Positions 1 through 8,451 of a stretch of DNA of 64,000 nucleotides are shown in pieces; within the stretch, counting starts at the first letter, position 1, and each line of letters opens with the position of its first letter. Made by a program: the position numbers and the translations under genes. The DNA is taken from NCBI RefSeq assembly GCF_000758545.1, contig NZ_CP009279.1, positions 1,612,001 through 1,676,000 of the forward strand, read 5' to 3'. The notes under the pieces were generated by a model. It saw only the letters and a list, made by a program, of their open reading frames with translations, ran no database searches and was not told the DNA's origin. This stretch comes from Paenibacillus sp. FSL H7-0737 (lineage in GTDB: Bacteria; Bacillota; Bacilli; Paenibacillales; Paenibacillaceae).

Positions 1-986
1 TCGAACAGCTTTCCGGTTACCGGCATCAATAAACCCATAATGAGCGCACCAGGAAGCAGCAGTAAGCCGGATTCCATCGCTGTAAAGCCACGGGCATTTT
101 GAAGATACAAAGGCAGCAGCATCATATCTGCATACATCACGATAGTGACTGCGATACTGATGACAGTCGTTAAGGAAAACATGCTGTATTTGAAAGCTCG
201 AAGATCAAGCAACGGGTTCTGGGAGGCTAGCTGTTTCCAAGTAAACAAGCCAAGGGAAAGGACACCTAGACCCAGAGACAACAGTACTTCTGCGCTTGAC
301 CAGCCTGCGCTGGCAGCACGGCTGAAGCCATACAGCAAGGTGCCAAAACCGATAGTAGAAAGAACTACACCAACAATATCCAGCTTAGGATAGATGCGCT
401 CCGATACATTTCTCAAATAAATAAATCCACATATGATTACAATGACGGTCAAAGGAATCATGCCATAGAACATAGTCTCCCAAGAATAATGCTCCAAAAT
501 ATATCCGGCCAGAGTAGGTCCAATCGCAGGTGCGAAAATAATGGCTAAGCCTACCATCCCCATGGCAGCCCCTCTCTTTGCAGGAGGGAACAGGGTCAAG
601 ATGACATTTGTGAGCAGTGGCATGATAATCCCAGCGCCAGCTGCCTGAATCATACGCCCGGTCAGTAGAATAGGGAAGTTTGTCGCGATGGCTGAGACGA
701 TCGTTCCAGCTAAAAATATAAACATGGAAGCTTGAAAAAGCTCTCGTGTCGTAAACCGTTGCATCAAATAAGCTGTAATTGGGATTAGAACACCATTAAC
801 CAGCATATAGCCTGTTGTCAGCCACTGAGCGGTTGCAGCCGAGATATTAAAATCATGCATTAACTCGGGAACGGCAACGCTCATTACTGTCTGATTCAGT
901 GTCGCAAGAAAAGCGCCCAAAATCATAATGAATAAGATGGGTCCCTTTTTTACGGAACTGCTTGATACTTCTGTCTTTGTACTCAC
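1..986 (-). CDS. MFS drug exporter, DHA2 (EmrB/QacA-like) family, C-terminus beyond the window
   Basis: Reading the minus strand from a GTG at 986 gives an uninterrupted frame to the window edge. It starts VSTKTEVSSSSVKKG and continues with a first membrane helix and the DHA2-type run LNQTVMSVAVPELM. The last visible residues (PGALIMGLLMPVTGKLFD) are the conserved loop near helix 5 of a 14-helix exporter. Proton-driven export of drugs or other lipophilic compounds is the family role. The GTG is chosen because GGATGGAG lies just upstream and the nearby ATG at 996 is out of frame. The gene is divergent from a TetR-type regulator with repeated palindromes between them, which suggests direct repression. 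The substrate cannot be told. Confidence 0.9.
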   Translation of the reverse strand, partial: MSTKTEVSSSSVKKGPILFIMILGAFLATLNQTVMSVAVPELMHDFNISAATAQWLTTGYMLVNGVLIPITAYLMQRFTTRELFQASMFIFLAGTIVSAIATNFPILLTGRMIQAAGAGIIMPLLTNVILTLFPPAKRGAAMGMVGLAIIFAPAIGPTLAGYILEHYSWETMFYGMIPLTVIVIICGFIYLRNVSERIYPKLDIVGVVLSTIGFGTLLYGFSRAASAGWSSAEVLLSLGLGVLSLGLFTWKQLASQNPLLDLRAFKYSMFSLTTVISIAVTIVMYADMMLLPLYLQNARGFTAMESGLLLLPGALIMGLLMPVTGKLF

Positions 987-1035
987 TCCACTCCATCCTC
1001 TCAAATCGTCGATCATGGACTAAATTTACAGTGTG

Positions 1036-1191
1036 TTGTATAGTTTACAATGCATGAATTAGATTATAAATGAAATTTTCATGTAATCAAGCAACGATTT
1101 GCGAAAAAATGTAAAATAGTTTACATTCATTTTAAATTTGTAGTGTTTTCTCATGAAAAAACAACAATTTTTTATAAATTGTAGTTTACGA
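1036..1191. promoter_or_regulatory. Three related TTGTA...TTTACA palindromic sites between MFS exporter and TetR gene
   Basis: TTGTATAGTTTACAA (1036-1050), TGTAAAATAGTTTACA (1110-1125) and the weaker TTGTAGTTTACGA (1179-1191) share a TGTA/TTTACA core. The middle copy is a perfect 6-bp inverted repeat around ATAG. They sit in the 234-bp divergent intergenic region, at the spacing expected for operators overlapping both promoters. Binding by the adjacent TetR protein is inferred. Confidence 0.6.
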
Positions 1192-1220
1192 TATGAAAGT
1201 TAAAGATTGGAGAGAGTAAG

Positions 1221-1802
1221 ATGAATAACACAACGCAACGTACAGATCCCCGGGTACTTCGTACACGTCAATTGCTTAGAGATGCTGTGATTGAATTGCT
1301 TGAGGAAATGGATATTGAGAAAATATCAGTAAACCGTATTGCAGAGCGGGCTAAAATCAATCGTGTTACTTTTTATCTGCATTATCGGGATCTCCCGGAT
1401 ATGTTGGAAAAGATGGCGGATGAGATGGTGGAGGACATTTTACAAGTGGTCAACAACGATGACAACGATCACGAATCGGTTGAAGAAGAGAATTTGAGGA
1501 TATTAGAGAGTCTGCTTAAGCATATTGCGGAAAATGCCAAATTCTATAAAGTGATACTCACATCGAAAAGAAGCCCTATTTTTACAGACCGTCTGTTCAA
1601 CTTGATGGCGGAAATCATCTCTGCACACCAGGAGAAAAAGGAGGGTGCTGCTGAGCATTCCAAGATGCCCATACAGAAGGACATTGCCGTTTGGTACGGT
1701 TCAGCAGCCCTGATTGGCACGGTTATTTCTTGGCTTCGAGATGACATGCCCTATACACCAGTGTATCTTGCCAGACAAATTAGTATGCTGCGTGCGAACT
1801 AA
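1221..1802 (+). CDS. TetR/AcrR-family transcriptional regulator
   Basis: A 193-residue protein, the usual TetR length. Residues 10-62 hold the TetR helix-turn-helix, with the recognition-helix signature RVTFYLHYRDLPDML. The rest is an all-helical ligand-binding and dimerization domain. The start ATG follows GGAGAGAG with good spacing. The divergent position from a DHA2 exporter and the three palindromes between them make it the likely repressor of the exporter and of itself, released by an exporter substrate. That role is inferred from context; the fold assignment is secure. Confidence 0.9.
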   Translation: MNNTTQRTDPRVLRTRQLLRDAVIELLEEMDIEKISVNRIAERAKINRVTFYLHYRDLPDMLEKMADEMVEDILQVVNNDDNDHESVEEENLRILESLLKHIAENAKFYKVILTSKRSPIFTDRLFNLMAEIISAHQEKKEGAAEHSKMPIQKDIAVWYGSAALIGTVISWLRDDMPYTPVYLARQISMLRAN

Positions 1803-1826
1803 TCAAATGAATACGATCAAAAGAAA

Positions 1827-1850
1827 AAGCCGCGCATCATTGCGCGGCTT
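1827..1850. terminator. Bidirectional intrinsic terminator
   Basis: A perfect 10-bp stem (AAGCCGCGCA / TGCGCGGCTT) closes a TCAT loop, with an A-rich run before it and T-rich sequence after it. It lies between the convergent TetR gene and the sugar ABC operon and can serve both. Confidence 0.9.
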
Positions 1851-1871
1851 TTGATGTACAGAGCGGGTAAC

Positions 1872-3143
1872 TCACTGCACACTGAGATTATCCCAGTTGA
1901 CTTGGAATTCCTTCAGCATGCCTTCTTTGGTCAGCTTGCCACCGAGATACCCTTGAATGCTGCTGGATAATTCCTGCGGCATCCCGTTCGGCAGACGGGT
2001 CCAGTTCCAGGTCAGCGCTTGATCCTTATCGGTATAAGCCAGCACCTCGGCGCCCAGCGCTCCAAGATCTTCTTCGGTGCCCTTAATGCTGTCGAGCGCA
2101 GGGATGAACTGGAATTCCTTAGTGATATACTTTTTCCCGGTCTCGGAGGTGACCAGCCAATCCAGGAAGACCTTGGCTTCCTCCTTAACGGGGGAGTTTT
2201 TATTGATCACCCAATTGCTGGGCACGCCTACATACAGCTTGTCATTGTCTTCTGGGGTGTCGTCAATGGGCATCGGTAGGATACCCAGATTTAAATTAGG
2301 ATCGATGCCGTCGATCTGTCCTTGCGTCCAGTTACCCTGCTGCATCATCGCGGCTTCTCCGCTCGCTACCATCGTGACTTGGGTATTATAGTCGGTGGAG
2401 AGTGGATTTTTGTTGCCGTACTCTACAGTAAGGTCCAGCAGGTCGATCCATTTGGAGAAAACCGGGTCTCCAGCGAAAGTTTTGGTGCCGTCCGTAAGCC
2501 CGGCGATAAATGCTTCGGGATCTGGCTGCTGGGCGAAAGCTACGTTCACATTATGATTGCCGAGCACGAACCATTCCTGATATCCATTTGCAAAAGGTGT
2601 GATGCCTGCTGCCTTTAACTTCTCGGAGGCTTCGCGCAGAGCGGTTAGAGTTAAGGGTTTCTCGGTGATGCCTGCTTTCTTAAACAGGTCCTTATTATAG
2701 ATGAAGCCGTATCCTTCGAGATTCATGGGCATGCCATAGAGCTTGCCATCTGCAGTCATTTGTTCTGCTGCAAGGGGCTTTACATCCTTGGCCCAAGCTT
2801 CACCGCTTAAATCCTCCAGATATTCCATCCACATATCACGTTCATTGTTGCCACCAATGGTGAAGATATCCGGTTCATCTCCAGATGAGAACTTGGCGCG
2901 TAGGGAGGCACCATAATCGGTCCCGCCACCCACGCTTTGCACCTCCAGCTTAATATCGGGGTGTTCCTTCTCAAACTCAGTCTTAAGCGAAGCTAGCGCT
3001 TCAGATATTTCAACCTTGAACTGGTAGATATGCACGGTTTTAACTCCATTCGCATTGTCACTGCCACGTCCGCAGCCGGCTGTCAGAGCAGCCAGCAGCA
3101 GGGAGCATGCGAGGAGAATTCCACGTTTGGTTCTCATATTCAT
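1872..3143 (-). CDS. Sugar ABC transporter substrate-binding lipoprotein (CUT1, family 1)
   Basis: 423 residues. An N-terminal lipoprotein signal (basic start, hydrophobic stretch, LTAGC with the lipidated Cys at 24) is followed by an extracellular solute-binding protein family 1 fold: FKVEISEALASLKTEFEK near the start and WTRLPNGMPQEL near the end. Such proteins capture oligosaccharides at the membrane surface and hand them to two permeases, which are encoded directly downstream of the operon promoter (3176-4896). Of two overlapping ATGs, the start was chosen by the GAGG placed 4-8 nt ahead. It is the last gene of the three-gene operon on the minus strand. The sugar is unknown. No ATPase gene is present, as is common where a shared MsmX-type ATPase is used. 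Confidence 0.92.
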   Translation of the reverse strand: MNMRTKRGILLACSLLLAALTAGCGRGSDNANGVKTVHIYQFKVEISEALASLKTEFEKEHPDIKLEVQSVGGGTDYGASLRAKFSSGDEPDIFTIGGNNERDMWMEYLEDLSGEAWAKDVKPLAAEQMTADGKLYGMPMNLEGYGFIYNKDLFKKAGITEKPLTLTALREASEKLKAAGITPFANGYQEWFVLGNHNVNVAFAQQPDPEAFIAGLTDGTKTFAGDPVFSKWIDLLDLTVEYGNKNPLSTDYNTQVTMVASGEAAMMQQGNWTQGQIDGIDPNLNLGILPMPIDDTPEDNDKLYVGVPSNWVINKNSPVKEEAKVFLDWLVTSETGKKYITKEFQFIPALDSIKGTEEDLGALGAEVLAYTDKDQALTWNWTRLPNGMPQELSSSIQGYLGGKLTKEGMLKEFQVNWDNLSVQ

Positions 3144-3175
3144 TCATCCTCTCTGGCTGAAAATAACATGTATCG

Positions 3176-4015
3176 TTAGCCCTTTACGGAGCCTTGGGCA
3201 ATGCCTTCAATAATATATTTTTGCATCGCTAGGAAAAAGATGACCACGGGCGTAATCCCGAGCACAAGTCCCGGAAGTGCTAAATCCCACTGTTTCGTAT
3301 ATTGTCCGAAGAAGCTATAAGTGGCGATGGGAATGGTGCGAAGCACCGGGTCCTGCAGAATAAGCGAAGGCATCAGGTAATCGTTCCAGATCCACAGGGT
3401 ATTCAGAATAATGACAGTGACAATAATCGGCTGCATGAGCGGAAGCACAATCCGGAAAAAGGTACCATAAGGACTGTTGCCATCTACTCTCGAAGCTTCC
3501 TCAATATCAAGAGGTACCGATTTGACGAAGCCATGGAACAGAAATACAGTCATCGGGGCGCCAAATCCAAGATACGCTAAAATCAAACCTGTGGTTGAAT
3601 CCATGACGCCCAGACCGCTAACAACTTGCACCAGCGGGATCATGATCGCCTGAAACGGAATAACCATAGCGGCCACTAAAGCAATATAAAGTATGCGGTT
3701 ATATAAGCTGTTATTGCGAACCATTTTGTAAGCGCACATAGAGCAGAGGAACGCTAGCAGAATATTACTAATCACCGTGATAATAAAAGAGTTCAGGAAG
3801 GCACGAGGAAAATTGATAGCTTTCCAAGCTTCGGCGTAGTTGCTCCACTGGAATACGGAGGGCAGCGCAGCGGAATCCGAAAGAATCTCACTATAGCTTT
3901 TAACCGAGTTAGCTAGAAGAAAGTAAAACGGTACTAGAAATAGAAGGCCCAGGAGGATCACAATTACTTCGACGAGAAGCAGAGACACATTGAATTTTTT
4001 GGCGGTAGTCTCCAT
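3176..4015 (-). CDS. Sugar ABC transporter permease, MalG-like
   Basis: 279 residues with six predicted membrane helices. Residues around 183-206 carry the binding-protein-dependent permease EAA loop (EASRVDGNSPYGTFFRIVLP), which docks on the ATPase. The C-terminal end (KYIIEGIAQGSVKG) is typical of MalG/LacG-type CUT1 permeases. Its ATG shares one base with the stop of the upstream permease gene at 4015, so the two are translationally coupled. It forms the heterodimeric channel with the 4015-4896 product. Confidence 0.94.
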   Translation of the reverse strand: METTAKKFNVSLLLVEVIVILLGLLFLVPFYFLLANSVKSYSEILSDSAALPSVFQWSNYAEAWKAINFPRAFLNSFIITVISNILLAFLCSMCAYKMVRNNSLYNRILYIALVAAMVIPFQAIMIPLVQVVSGLGVMDSTTGLILAYLGFGAPMTVFLFHGFVKSVPLDIEEASRVDGNSPYGTFFRIVLPLMQPIIVTVIILNTLWIWNDYLMPSLILQDPVLRTIPIATYSFFGQYTKQWDLALPGLVLGITPVVIFFLAMQKYIIEGIAQGSVKG

Positions 4016-4896
4016 TACAGCTCCACCTCTCTTTTCTTGGTTGCTCTAACCTGTAGCAGGGAGATTACGGCCACAATGACGAAGAAAATCATCGCTTTTG
4101 CGGAGCCCATCCCGAATCGGCTAATAGTGTAGGCCTCATTGTAAATATTCAACGCTACAGATTCAGTAGCTTTGAAGGGACCACCCTTGGTCAGCGACAG
4201 GTTAAGGTCGAACAGCTTAAATGACCAAGAGATAGAAAGGAACAGACAAACGGTTACAGCTGGCATAACCAGCGGGATGGTGACATGGCGTAAAGCCTGA
4301 AAGCGTCCGGCGCCATCCACTTTTGAGGCTTCAATCAGGCTTTTGGGAACGTTGTTGATTGCAGAAATGTAGATGACCATTAGGTACCCTGCATTTTGCC
4401 AGACAAATACGATTACAATCGCCCAGAAGGCTGTCCCTCCGGTGCCCAGCCACGGAAGATTAAAGAAGGACCAGCCCGTAGCCTGTCCAATCGAGGAGAA
4501 CCCTCTGACAAAAATAAACTGCCAAATGAACCCGAGCAAAAGTCCACCGATAACATGAGGTACAAAAAATACCGTTCTCAGGACATTGCGCGTGAATAGC
4601 TTGCGGGTCAGTACATAAGCGAGTGCGAAGCCGAGCAGATTGGTCAGTATCAGACCGAAGAAAGTGAACTTCGCCGTGAACCAGAATGAATGAAGAAAGG
4701 AAGGGTCCTTTGTGAAGATATGTAGATAATTCCGGAGTCCGGTCCACTCCACATCACGTGAGATTCCGTTCCAACTGGTAAAAGAATAATAGAGTCCTAA
4801 AAAGAAAGGAATCAGCACAATCATAAAGAAAAACAAGGAAGTCGGCCCGACAAAAACAAACTGCTGCATCAGGCGTGATCTTTTTCTATGGTCCAT
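4015..4896 (-). CDS. Sugar ABC transporter permease, MalF/UgpA-like
   Basis: 293 residues, six membrane helices, and the EAA loop EASKVDGAGRFQALRHVTIP. This is the first gene of the permease-permease-binding protein operon. A GGGGTGAGG ribosome binding site precedes the ATG. It pairs with the MalG-like permease to move an oligosaccharide across the membrane. No regulator or ATPase lies next to it, so regulation of the operon is not visible here. Confidence 0.94.
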   Translation of the reverse strand: MDHRKRSRLMQQFVFVGPTSLFFFMIVLIPFFLGLYYSFTSWNGISRDVEWTGLRNYLHIFTKDPSFLHSFWFTAKFTFFGLILTNLLGFALAYVLTRKLFTRNVLRTVFFVPHVIGGLLLGFIWQFIFVRGFSSIGQATGWSFFNLPWLGTGGTAFWAIVIVFVWQNAGYLMVIYISAINNVPKSLIEASKVDGAGRFQALRHVTIPLVMPAVTVCLFLSISWSFKLFDLNLSLTKGGPFKATESVALNIYNEAYTISRFGMGSAKAMIFFVIVAVISLLQVRATKKREVEL

Positions 4897-5009
4897 CGTT
4901 CCTCACCCCTTTTTGTTAATGTAAACTTTTCATTCTATAACCGGATTGGTGATTAAGCGAAACAAACATACTTGAAATTATCGCTGCTCAGAATGATTTC
5001 AACACAGGC

Positions 5010-5039
5010 TTGACAGCCCTTTCAAAGAATCGGTATGGT
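5010..5039 (+). promoter_or_regulatory. Sigma-A-type promoter for the VOC/SDR pair
   Basis: TTGACA at 5010-5015 and TATGGT at 5034-5039, separated by 18 bp. It lies 33 bp upstream of the VOC-family start. The -35 is perfect and the -10 matches 4 of 6 bases. Confidence 0.55.
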
Positions 5040-5071
5040 GGACTTGTCAGACTAATAGGAGGTTGATGCGC

Positions 5072-5536
5072 ATGTCAGGATTGCTTGGTAATTTTGTTAC
5101 GCAGATTGGAATATTGGTGAATGATGTGGAGAAGGTAAGTACGGCATATGCGGAGTTTTTTGGACTCAAAAAGCCGGAAATTATCGTTACAGATACAGAA
5201 GATATTGCGCAGACCCGGCATAATGGCGTGGCTACGCAGGCGCGGGCTAAGCTAGCTTTTTTTGATATGGGCTCTTTACAGCTGGAATTGATTGAACCGG
5301 ATCATGAGCCGAGTACGTGGCGGGATTACTTGAATGAACATGGTGAGGGGCCTCATCATATTGCTTTTGTAGTTGAAGGAATGAAAGAAAAGATAATGCT
5401 GCTAGAAGGCAAAGGCTTCCCACTCCAGCAAAAGGGTGAGTATACCGGGGGGCGTTATGCTTATATGGACACTTTCAAGGAGTTAAAAGTAATTGTGGAG
5501 CTGCTAGAGAACGATAAGGATAACGGGGAGGAATAA
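5072..5536 (+). CDS. VOC-family (glyoxalase/methylmalonyl-CoA epimerase-like) metalloprotein
   Basis: About 154 residues with one or two beta-alpha-beta-beta-beta units: QIGILVNDVEKVSTAYAEFFG at the start, LELIEPDHEPSTW in the middle and GPHHIAFVVEGM in the second half. These resemble lactoylglutathione lyase and methylmalonyl-CoA epimerase. His and Glu metal ligands appear in QIGILV(N), the LELIEP strand and GPHHIAF. Three in-frame starts are close together (TTG 5063, ATG 5066, ATG 5072); AGGAGG ends at 5062, so the ATG at 5072 has the best spacing. The SDR gene follows after 2 nt, so they form an operon. The substrate is unknown. Confidence 0.85.
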   Translation: MSGLLGNFVTQIGILVNDVEKVSTAYAEFFGLKKPEIIVTDTEDIAQTRHNGVATQARAKLAFFDMGSLQLELIEPDHEPSTWRDYLNEHGEGPHHIAFVVEGMKEKIMLLEGKGFPLQQKGEYTGGRYAYMDTFKELKVIVELLENDKDNGEE

Positions 5537-5538
5537 CT

Positions 5539-6237
5539 ATGAATATTATCATTACAGGTGCTGGACGTGGACTGGGTTATGAACTGGCGGCCGAAGCGCT
5601 GAAGCGGGGCTATGGAGTTATTGCTGGGGTTCGCCGGCCCGATCAGGAACAAACAGCGCTATCGAAGCTTGCTGAAACCTATGGAGAGAAGCTAACCATC
5701 GCTGCGATGGACGTGACGGACGAGGCAGGAATCGCGGCACTGGCTGCGAGTCTACAAGAACAAGGTCGGACCCTCGGTGCCATTATTAATAATGCGGCGG
5801 TACTCAACGCTCGGGATACATCGATTGAAGCGTTGGATTTCCAAGATATGCTTATAACGATGGATATTAATCTGTATGGACCGATACGAGTGGTTAAGCA
5901 TTTCCTGCCGCTACTTACGGAACCCGAATGCTCGATCATCAATATATCGTCGGAAGCAGGAAGTATCACCAATGCTTATCCGAACGACTATCCTTATGGC
6001 ATTTCCAAAGCGGCGCTCAATATGTTCACACAGCAGTTGCATGTCTATGTAAAAGAACGTGGGATTCAAGTGCTCAGCGTGCATCCGGGGTGGATGCAAA
6101 CCGATATGGGTGGGGCAGAGGCACCGACAAATCCAAATCAAAGTGCCGAGGGGATCCTTGACCTGATCGAGAAGCGTACTACACCAGAAGGTCATTTCAT
6201 GTTTGTAGATTATACGGGTAAGGATATGAAGATTTAG
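5539..6237 (+). CDS. Short-chain dehydrogenase/reductase (SDR)
   Basis: 232 residues, classical SDR. The dinucleotide-binding TGAGRGLG motif is at residues 6-13, NNAA follows near residue 82, the catalytic Ser is in NISSEAGS, and Tyr/Lys are in YGISKAALN. The motif VHPGWMQTDMGG follows. It should catalyze NAD(P)-dependent reduction or oxidation of a carbonyl or hydroxyl group in the cytoplasm. It is co-transcribed with the VOC protein two bases upstream, whose end carries the ribosome binding site GGGGAGG. The two may act on one small carbonyl metabolite, but this is a guess. Confidence 0.92.
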   Translation: MNIIITGAGRGLGYELAAEALKRGYGVIAGVRRPDQEQTALSKLAETYGEKLTIAAMDVTDEAGIAALAASLQEQGRTLGAIINNAAVLNARDTSIEALDFQDMLITMDINLYGPIRVVKHFLPLLTEPECSIINISSEAGSITNAYPNDYPYGISKAALNMFTQQLHVYVKERGIQVLSVHPGWMQTDMGGAEAPTNPNQSAEGILDLIEKRTTPEGHFMFVDYTGKDMKI

Positions 6238-6280
6238 GTGATATATAGGCTGAACTAAATTTGCGAACAAAAAGCTCAGT

Positions 6281-6380
6281 ATTCACTGCGGTGAATCATT
6301 GGACTTCCGGCCGTTGTTGTCCCCAGATTTCTTGATTGAACCGCTCGTAGCGGTGGAAATCTGGGGACAGAGACGGTCAG
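6281..6380. repeat. Structured intergenic element with nested inverted repeats
   Basis: Three hairpins lie in 100 bp. The first is ATTCAC-TGCG-GTGAAT (6281-6296). The second is a 13-bp perfect stem, GTCCCCAGATTTC (6319-6331) with GAAATCTGGGGAC (6356-6368). It encloses the third, ACCGCT-CGT-AGCGGT (6340-6354). The long stem can be extended outward as GGCCGTTGTT against AGAGACGGTC with wobble pairs and mismatches. It sits just before a separate intrinsic terminator, so it is not needed for termination. It looks like a REP/MITE-type dispersed element or a structured RNA; copy number cannot be seen from one window. Confidence 0.6.
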
Positions 6381-6381
6381 T

Positions 6382-6418
6382 AAAGAGAACCTCGGCAATT
6401 ATGCCGAGGTCCTCTTTT
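6382..6418. terminator. Bidirectional intrinsic terminator
   Basis: CCTCGGCA-ATTA-TGCCGAGG forms an 8-bp stem that extends through AAAGAG / CTCTTT, followed by a T-run. It separates the SDR gene from the convergent siderophore permease genes. Confidence 0.9.
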
Positions 6419-6434
6419 TTGTTTATAGAACTGC

Positions 6435-7442
6435 TTATTTCTTAAGCAATAAATAAGCGAAATAAGGTACGCCGATTAGCGACACCATGATCCCTGCCGG
6501 AATGCCGTCAGGATCGACGAGATTGCGGCCAACGGTGTCCGCGATCAGAAGTAACCAGCCGCCCAGCAATACAGCGACGGGAATAAACATCTGATTACGC
6601 GGGCCGACTAGCGATTTGGCAATATGTGGAGCCATCAGTCCGATGAAGGCGATCCCGCCTGTGACAGAAACCGCGGAGGCGGATGCTGCAACTGCCGTGA
6701 GAATCAGAACGATACGTTCACGTTCGAGATTCAGCCCGACACCAATGGCAGAGACTTCACTTAGGCTGAGCAGGTTGAGTCGCTGTGATTTGTACAGGGT
6801 AAAGGGAACTAGTAAGATCAACCAAGGCAGTAAAGCCCAAATGAATGGCCAATCTGTACCCCATATATTCCCTGCGATCCATTTTGCAATAAAATCTACC
6901 TTGGCACGATCCGCGGACGAAATGATCACGATCATAACGCCAGACAACGCTAGGGAGAACCCTACCCCAACGAGCACCAATCGAACAGGATCAAGCCCCT
7001 TAGTCCGACTATATGAAAATAGATAGATTAACGCTGCCGTAAGTAATGCCCCTATAAAAGCAACCAGCGGCAGCGCATAAATGAATGATCCAGCGCTAAC
7101 CGGGAAAAAAAGAAAGAAAACAGCGACAGCGACACCCGCACCAGAGTTGATACCAATAATACCGGGGTCGGCTAGATCGTTTCGTGTAACGCTTTGCAGA
7201 ATGGAACCGGATAACGCCAAGGCCATGCCTGCCAGCAGTGTTATCAGAATCCTCGGCAATCTTACAGAGAATAATACAAAGTCTTCTTTAAAGGTTCCAT
7301 GCCCGAACAGAACCGGAAGCAGTCTGTCAAAAGATAGGGAAGAGTACCCGATTCCCATACTGACGATTGCTGTTAGCAGAATCAAACCGGTGCATACACA
7401 AAGGATAATACGTTGCTTTCGCACGGGTGCAGAGGAAATCAT
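6435..7442 (-). CDS. FecCD-family iron-siderophore ABC permease (second subunit)
   Basis: 335 residues with about nine to ten membrane helices. Family signatures include RLPRILITLLAGMALALSGSILQSVTRNDLADPGIIGIN in the first third and GGIAFIGLMAPHIAKSLVG near residue 260, with GWLLLIADTVGRNLVDP after it. It forms the transmembrane channel with the preceding permease; the start codon overlaps that gene's stop by 4 nt. The role is energy-dependent uptake of Fe(III)-siderophore handed over by the lipoprotein at 8452-9399. As in the Bacillus feu system, no ATPase gene follows; a distantly encoded FecE-type ATPase probably serves it. Confidence 0.95.
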   Translation of the reverse strand: MISSAPVRKQRIILCVCTGLILLTAIVSMGIGYSSLSFDRLLPVLFGHGTFKEDFVLFSVRLPRILITLLAGMALALSGSILQSVTRNDLADPGIIGINSGAGVAVAVFFLFFPVSAGSFIYALPLVAFIGALLTAALIYLFSYSRTKGLDPVRLVLVGVGFSLALSGVMIVIISSADRAKVDFIAKWIAGNIWGTDWPFIWALLPWLILLVPFTLYKSQRLNLLSLSEVSAIGVGLNLERERIVLILTAVAASASAVSVTGGIAFIGLMAPHIAKSLVGPRNQMFIPVAVLLGGWLLLIADTVGRNLVDPDGIPAGIMVSLIGVPYFAYLLLKK

Positions 7443-8446
7443 GAGAGTGTTTTACCTCCTTTCCGAACAACAAACAAGAAGAAAGGTAGCCCAAGCATAG
7501 CAACGACGGCGACCACTGGCGTCTCATAAGGTGCATGGATTGTCCGTCCAATTGTATCCGCGAGAAGCATGAACGATGCACCCGTAAAGATCGATATCGG
7601 CAAAATATACCGGTAATCGGTACCGACAATCTTACGGACAATATGCGGAATCATCAGCCCTACAAAAGCCATATCCCCAATTAGAGCGACCGATGCTCCA
7701 GTCAGCAGAATAATAAGAGTGAATAGAATCCCTTTAACCACAGCAAGGTTTTGTCCTAATCCGATGGCTACCACGTCACTTAAGCTAAGAATTGTTAACT
7801 GGTTTGAAAATATTAATGCCACCACAATGCCGATGAGAATAACGGGTGCGATAGCCTGAAGCTGGCCCCAGGTTGTGCCGATCAATCCACCCGCTGTCCA
7901 CATGGATACATCCTTGGATATTTTGAAGGCAATGCTTACACCACTTGCAATAGCATACAGAAAGGCAGATACCGCTGCACCGGCGAGTACGATTCGAATC
8001 GGAGAGAAGCCACCTTGGCGCACAGAACCGAGAACAAGTACTAGCACGGCTCCTAGGGCAGCGCCAAAGAAACAAGCGATCATGGTACCAAAATAATTCA
8101 GTCCCGGCAGAAATACAAACGTAAGAGCCAGCGCCATATTCGCGCCCGAGGTCAGACCGAGCAGGCCTGGGTCGGCTAATGGATTGCGTGTAACCCCCTG
8201 CATGATAGCACCGGATACGGCAAAGGCAGCACCGATTAGCATGGCGGCGAGTTCGCGAGGCAGCCGGATCTCGCGCAGAATAAGGACATTGTCTGCCTTT
8301 GAATTTGAGGTGATGGCAAGCCACAGATCATTGAAAGTGGTTTCTTTAGCCCCGAATAGCATAGCAATCACGAGGCATATAACCATTACCAGCACGCTAC
8401 CAAGCAGTTTATATAAAAATGGAAAGGAAGTTTGCTTCGTAGTCAT
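7439..8446 (-). CDS. FecCD-family iron-siderophore ABC permease (first subunit)
   Basis: 335 residues, paralogous to the next gene. It has REIRLPRELAAMLIGAAFAVSGAIMQGVTRNPLADPGLLGLTSGA-type signatures and the motif GLMIPHIVRKIVG. Its frame overlaps the following permease by 4 nt (7439-7442) and it starts 5 nt after the lipoprotein stop, so the three genes form one operon. It is a subunit of the heterodimeric siderophore channel in the membrane. Iron control is inferred from the Fur-like box ahead of the operon. Confidence 0.95.
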   Translation of the reverse strand: MTTKQTSFPFLYKLLGSVLVMVICLVIAMLFGAKETTFNDLWLAITSNSKADNVLILREIRLPRELAAMLIGAAFAVSGAIMQGVTRNPLADPGLLGLTSGANMALALTFVFLPGLNYFGTMIACFFGAALGAVLVLVLGSVRQGGFSPIRIVLAGAAVSAFLYAIASGVSIAFKISKDVSMWTAGGLIGTTWGQLQAIAPVILIGIVVALIFSNQLTILSLSDVVAIGLGQNLAVVKGILFTLIILLTGASVALIGDMAFVGLMIPHIVRKIVGTDYRYILPISIFTGASFMLLADTIGRTIHAPYETPVVAVVAMLGLPFFLFVVRKGGKTLS

Positions 8447-8451
8447 TATCT

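Noticed and set aside
5911-6270. Minus-strand 119-codon frame antisense to the SDR gene
   Set aside because: Shadow of the SDR gene with no start site.
7785-8324. Minus-strand 179-codon frame, Cys- and Arg-rich
   Set aside because: It lies in another frame of the siderophore permease gene, which has clear family motifs.
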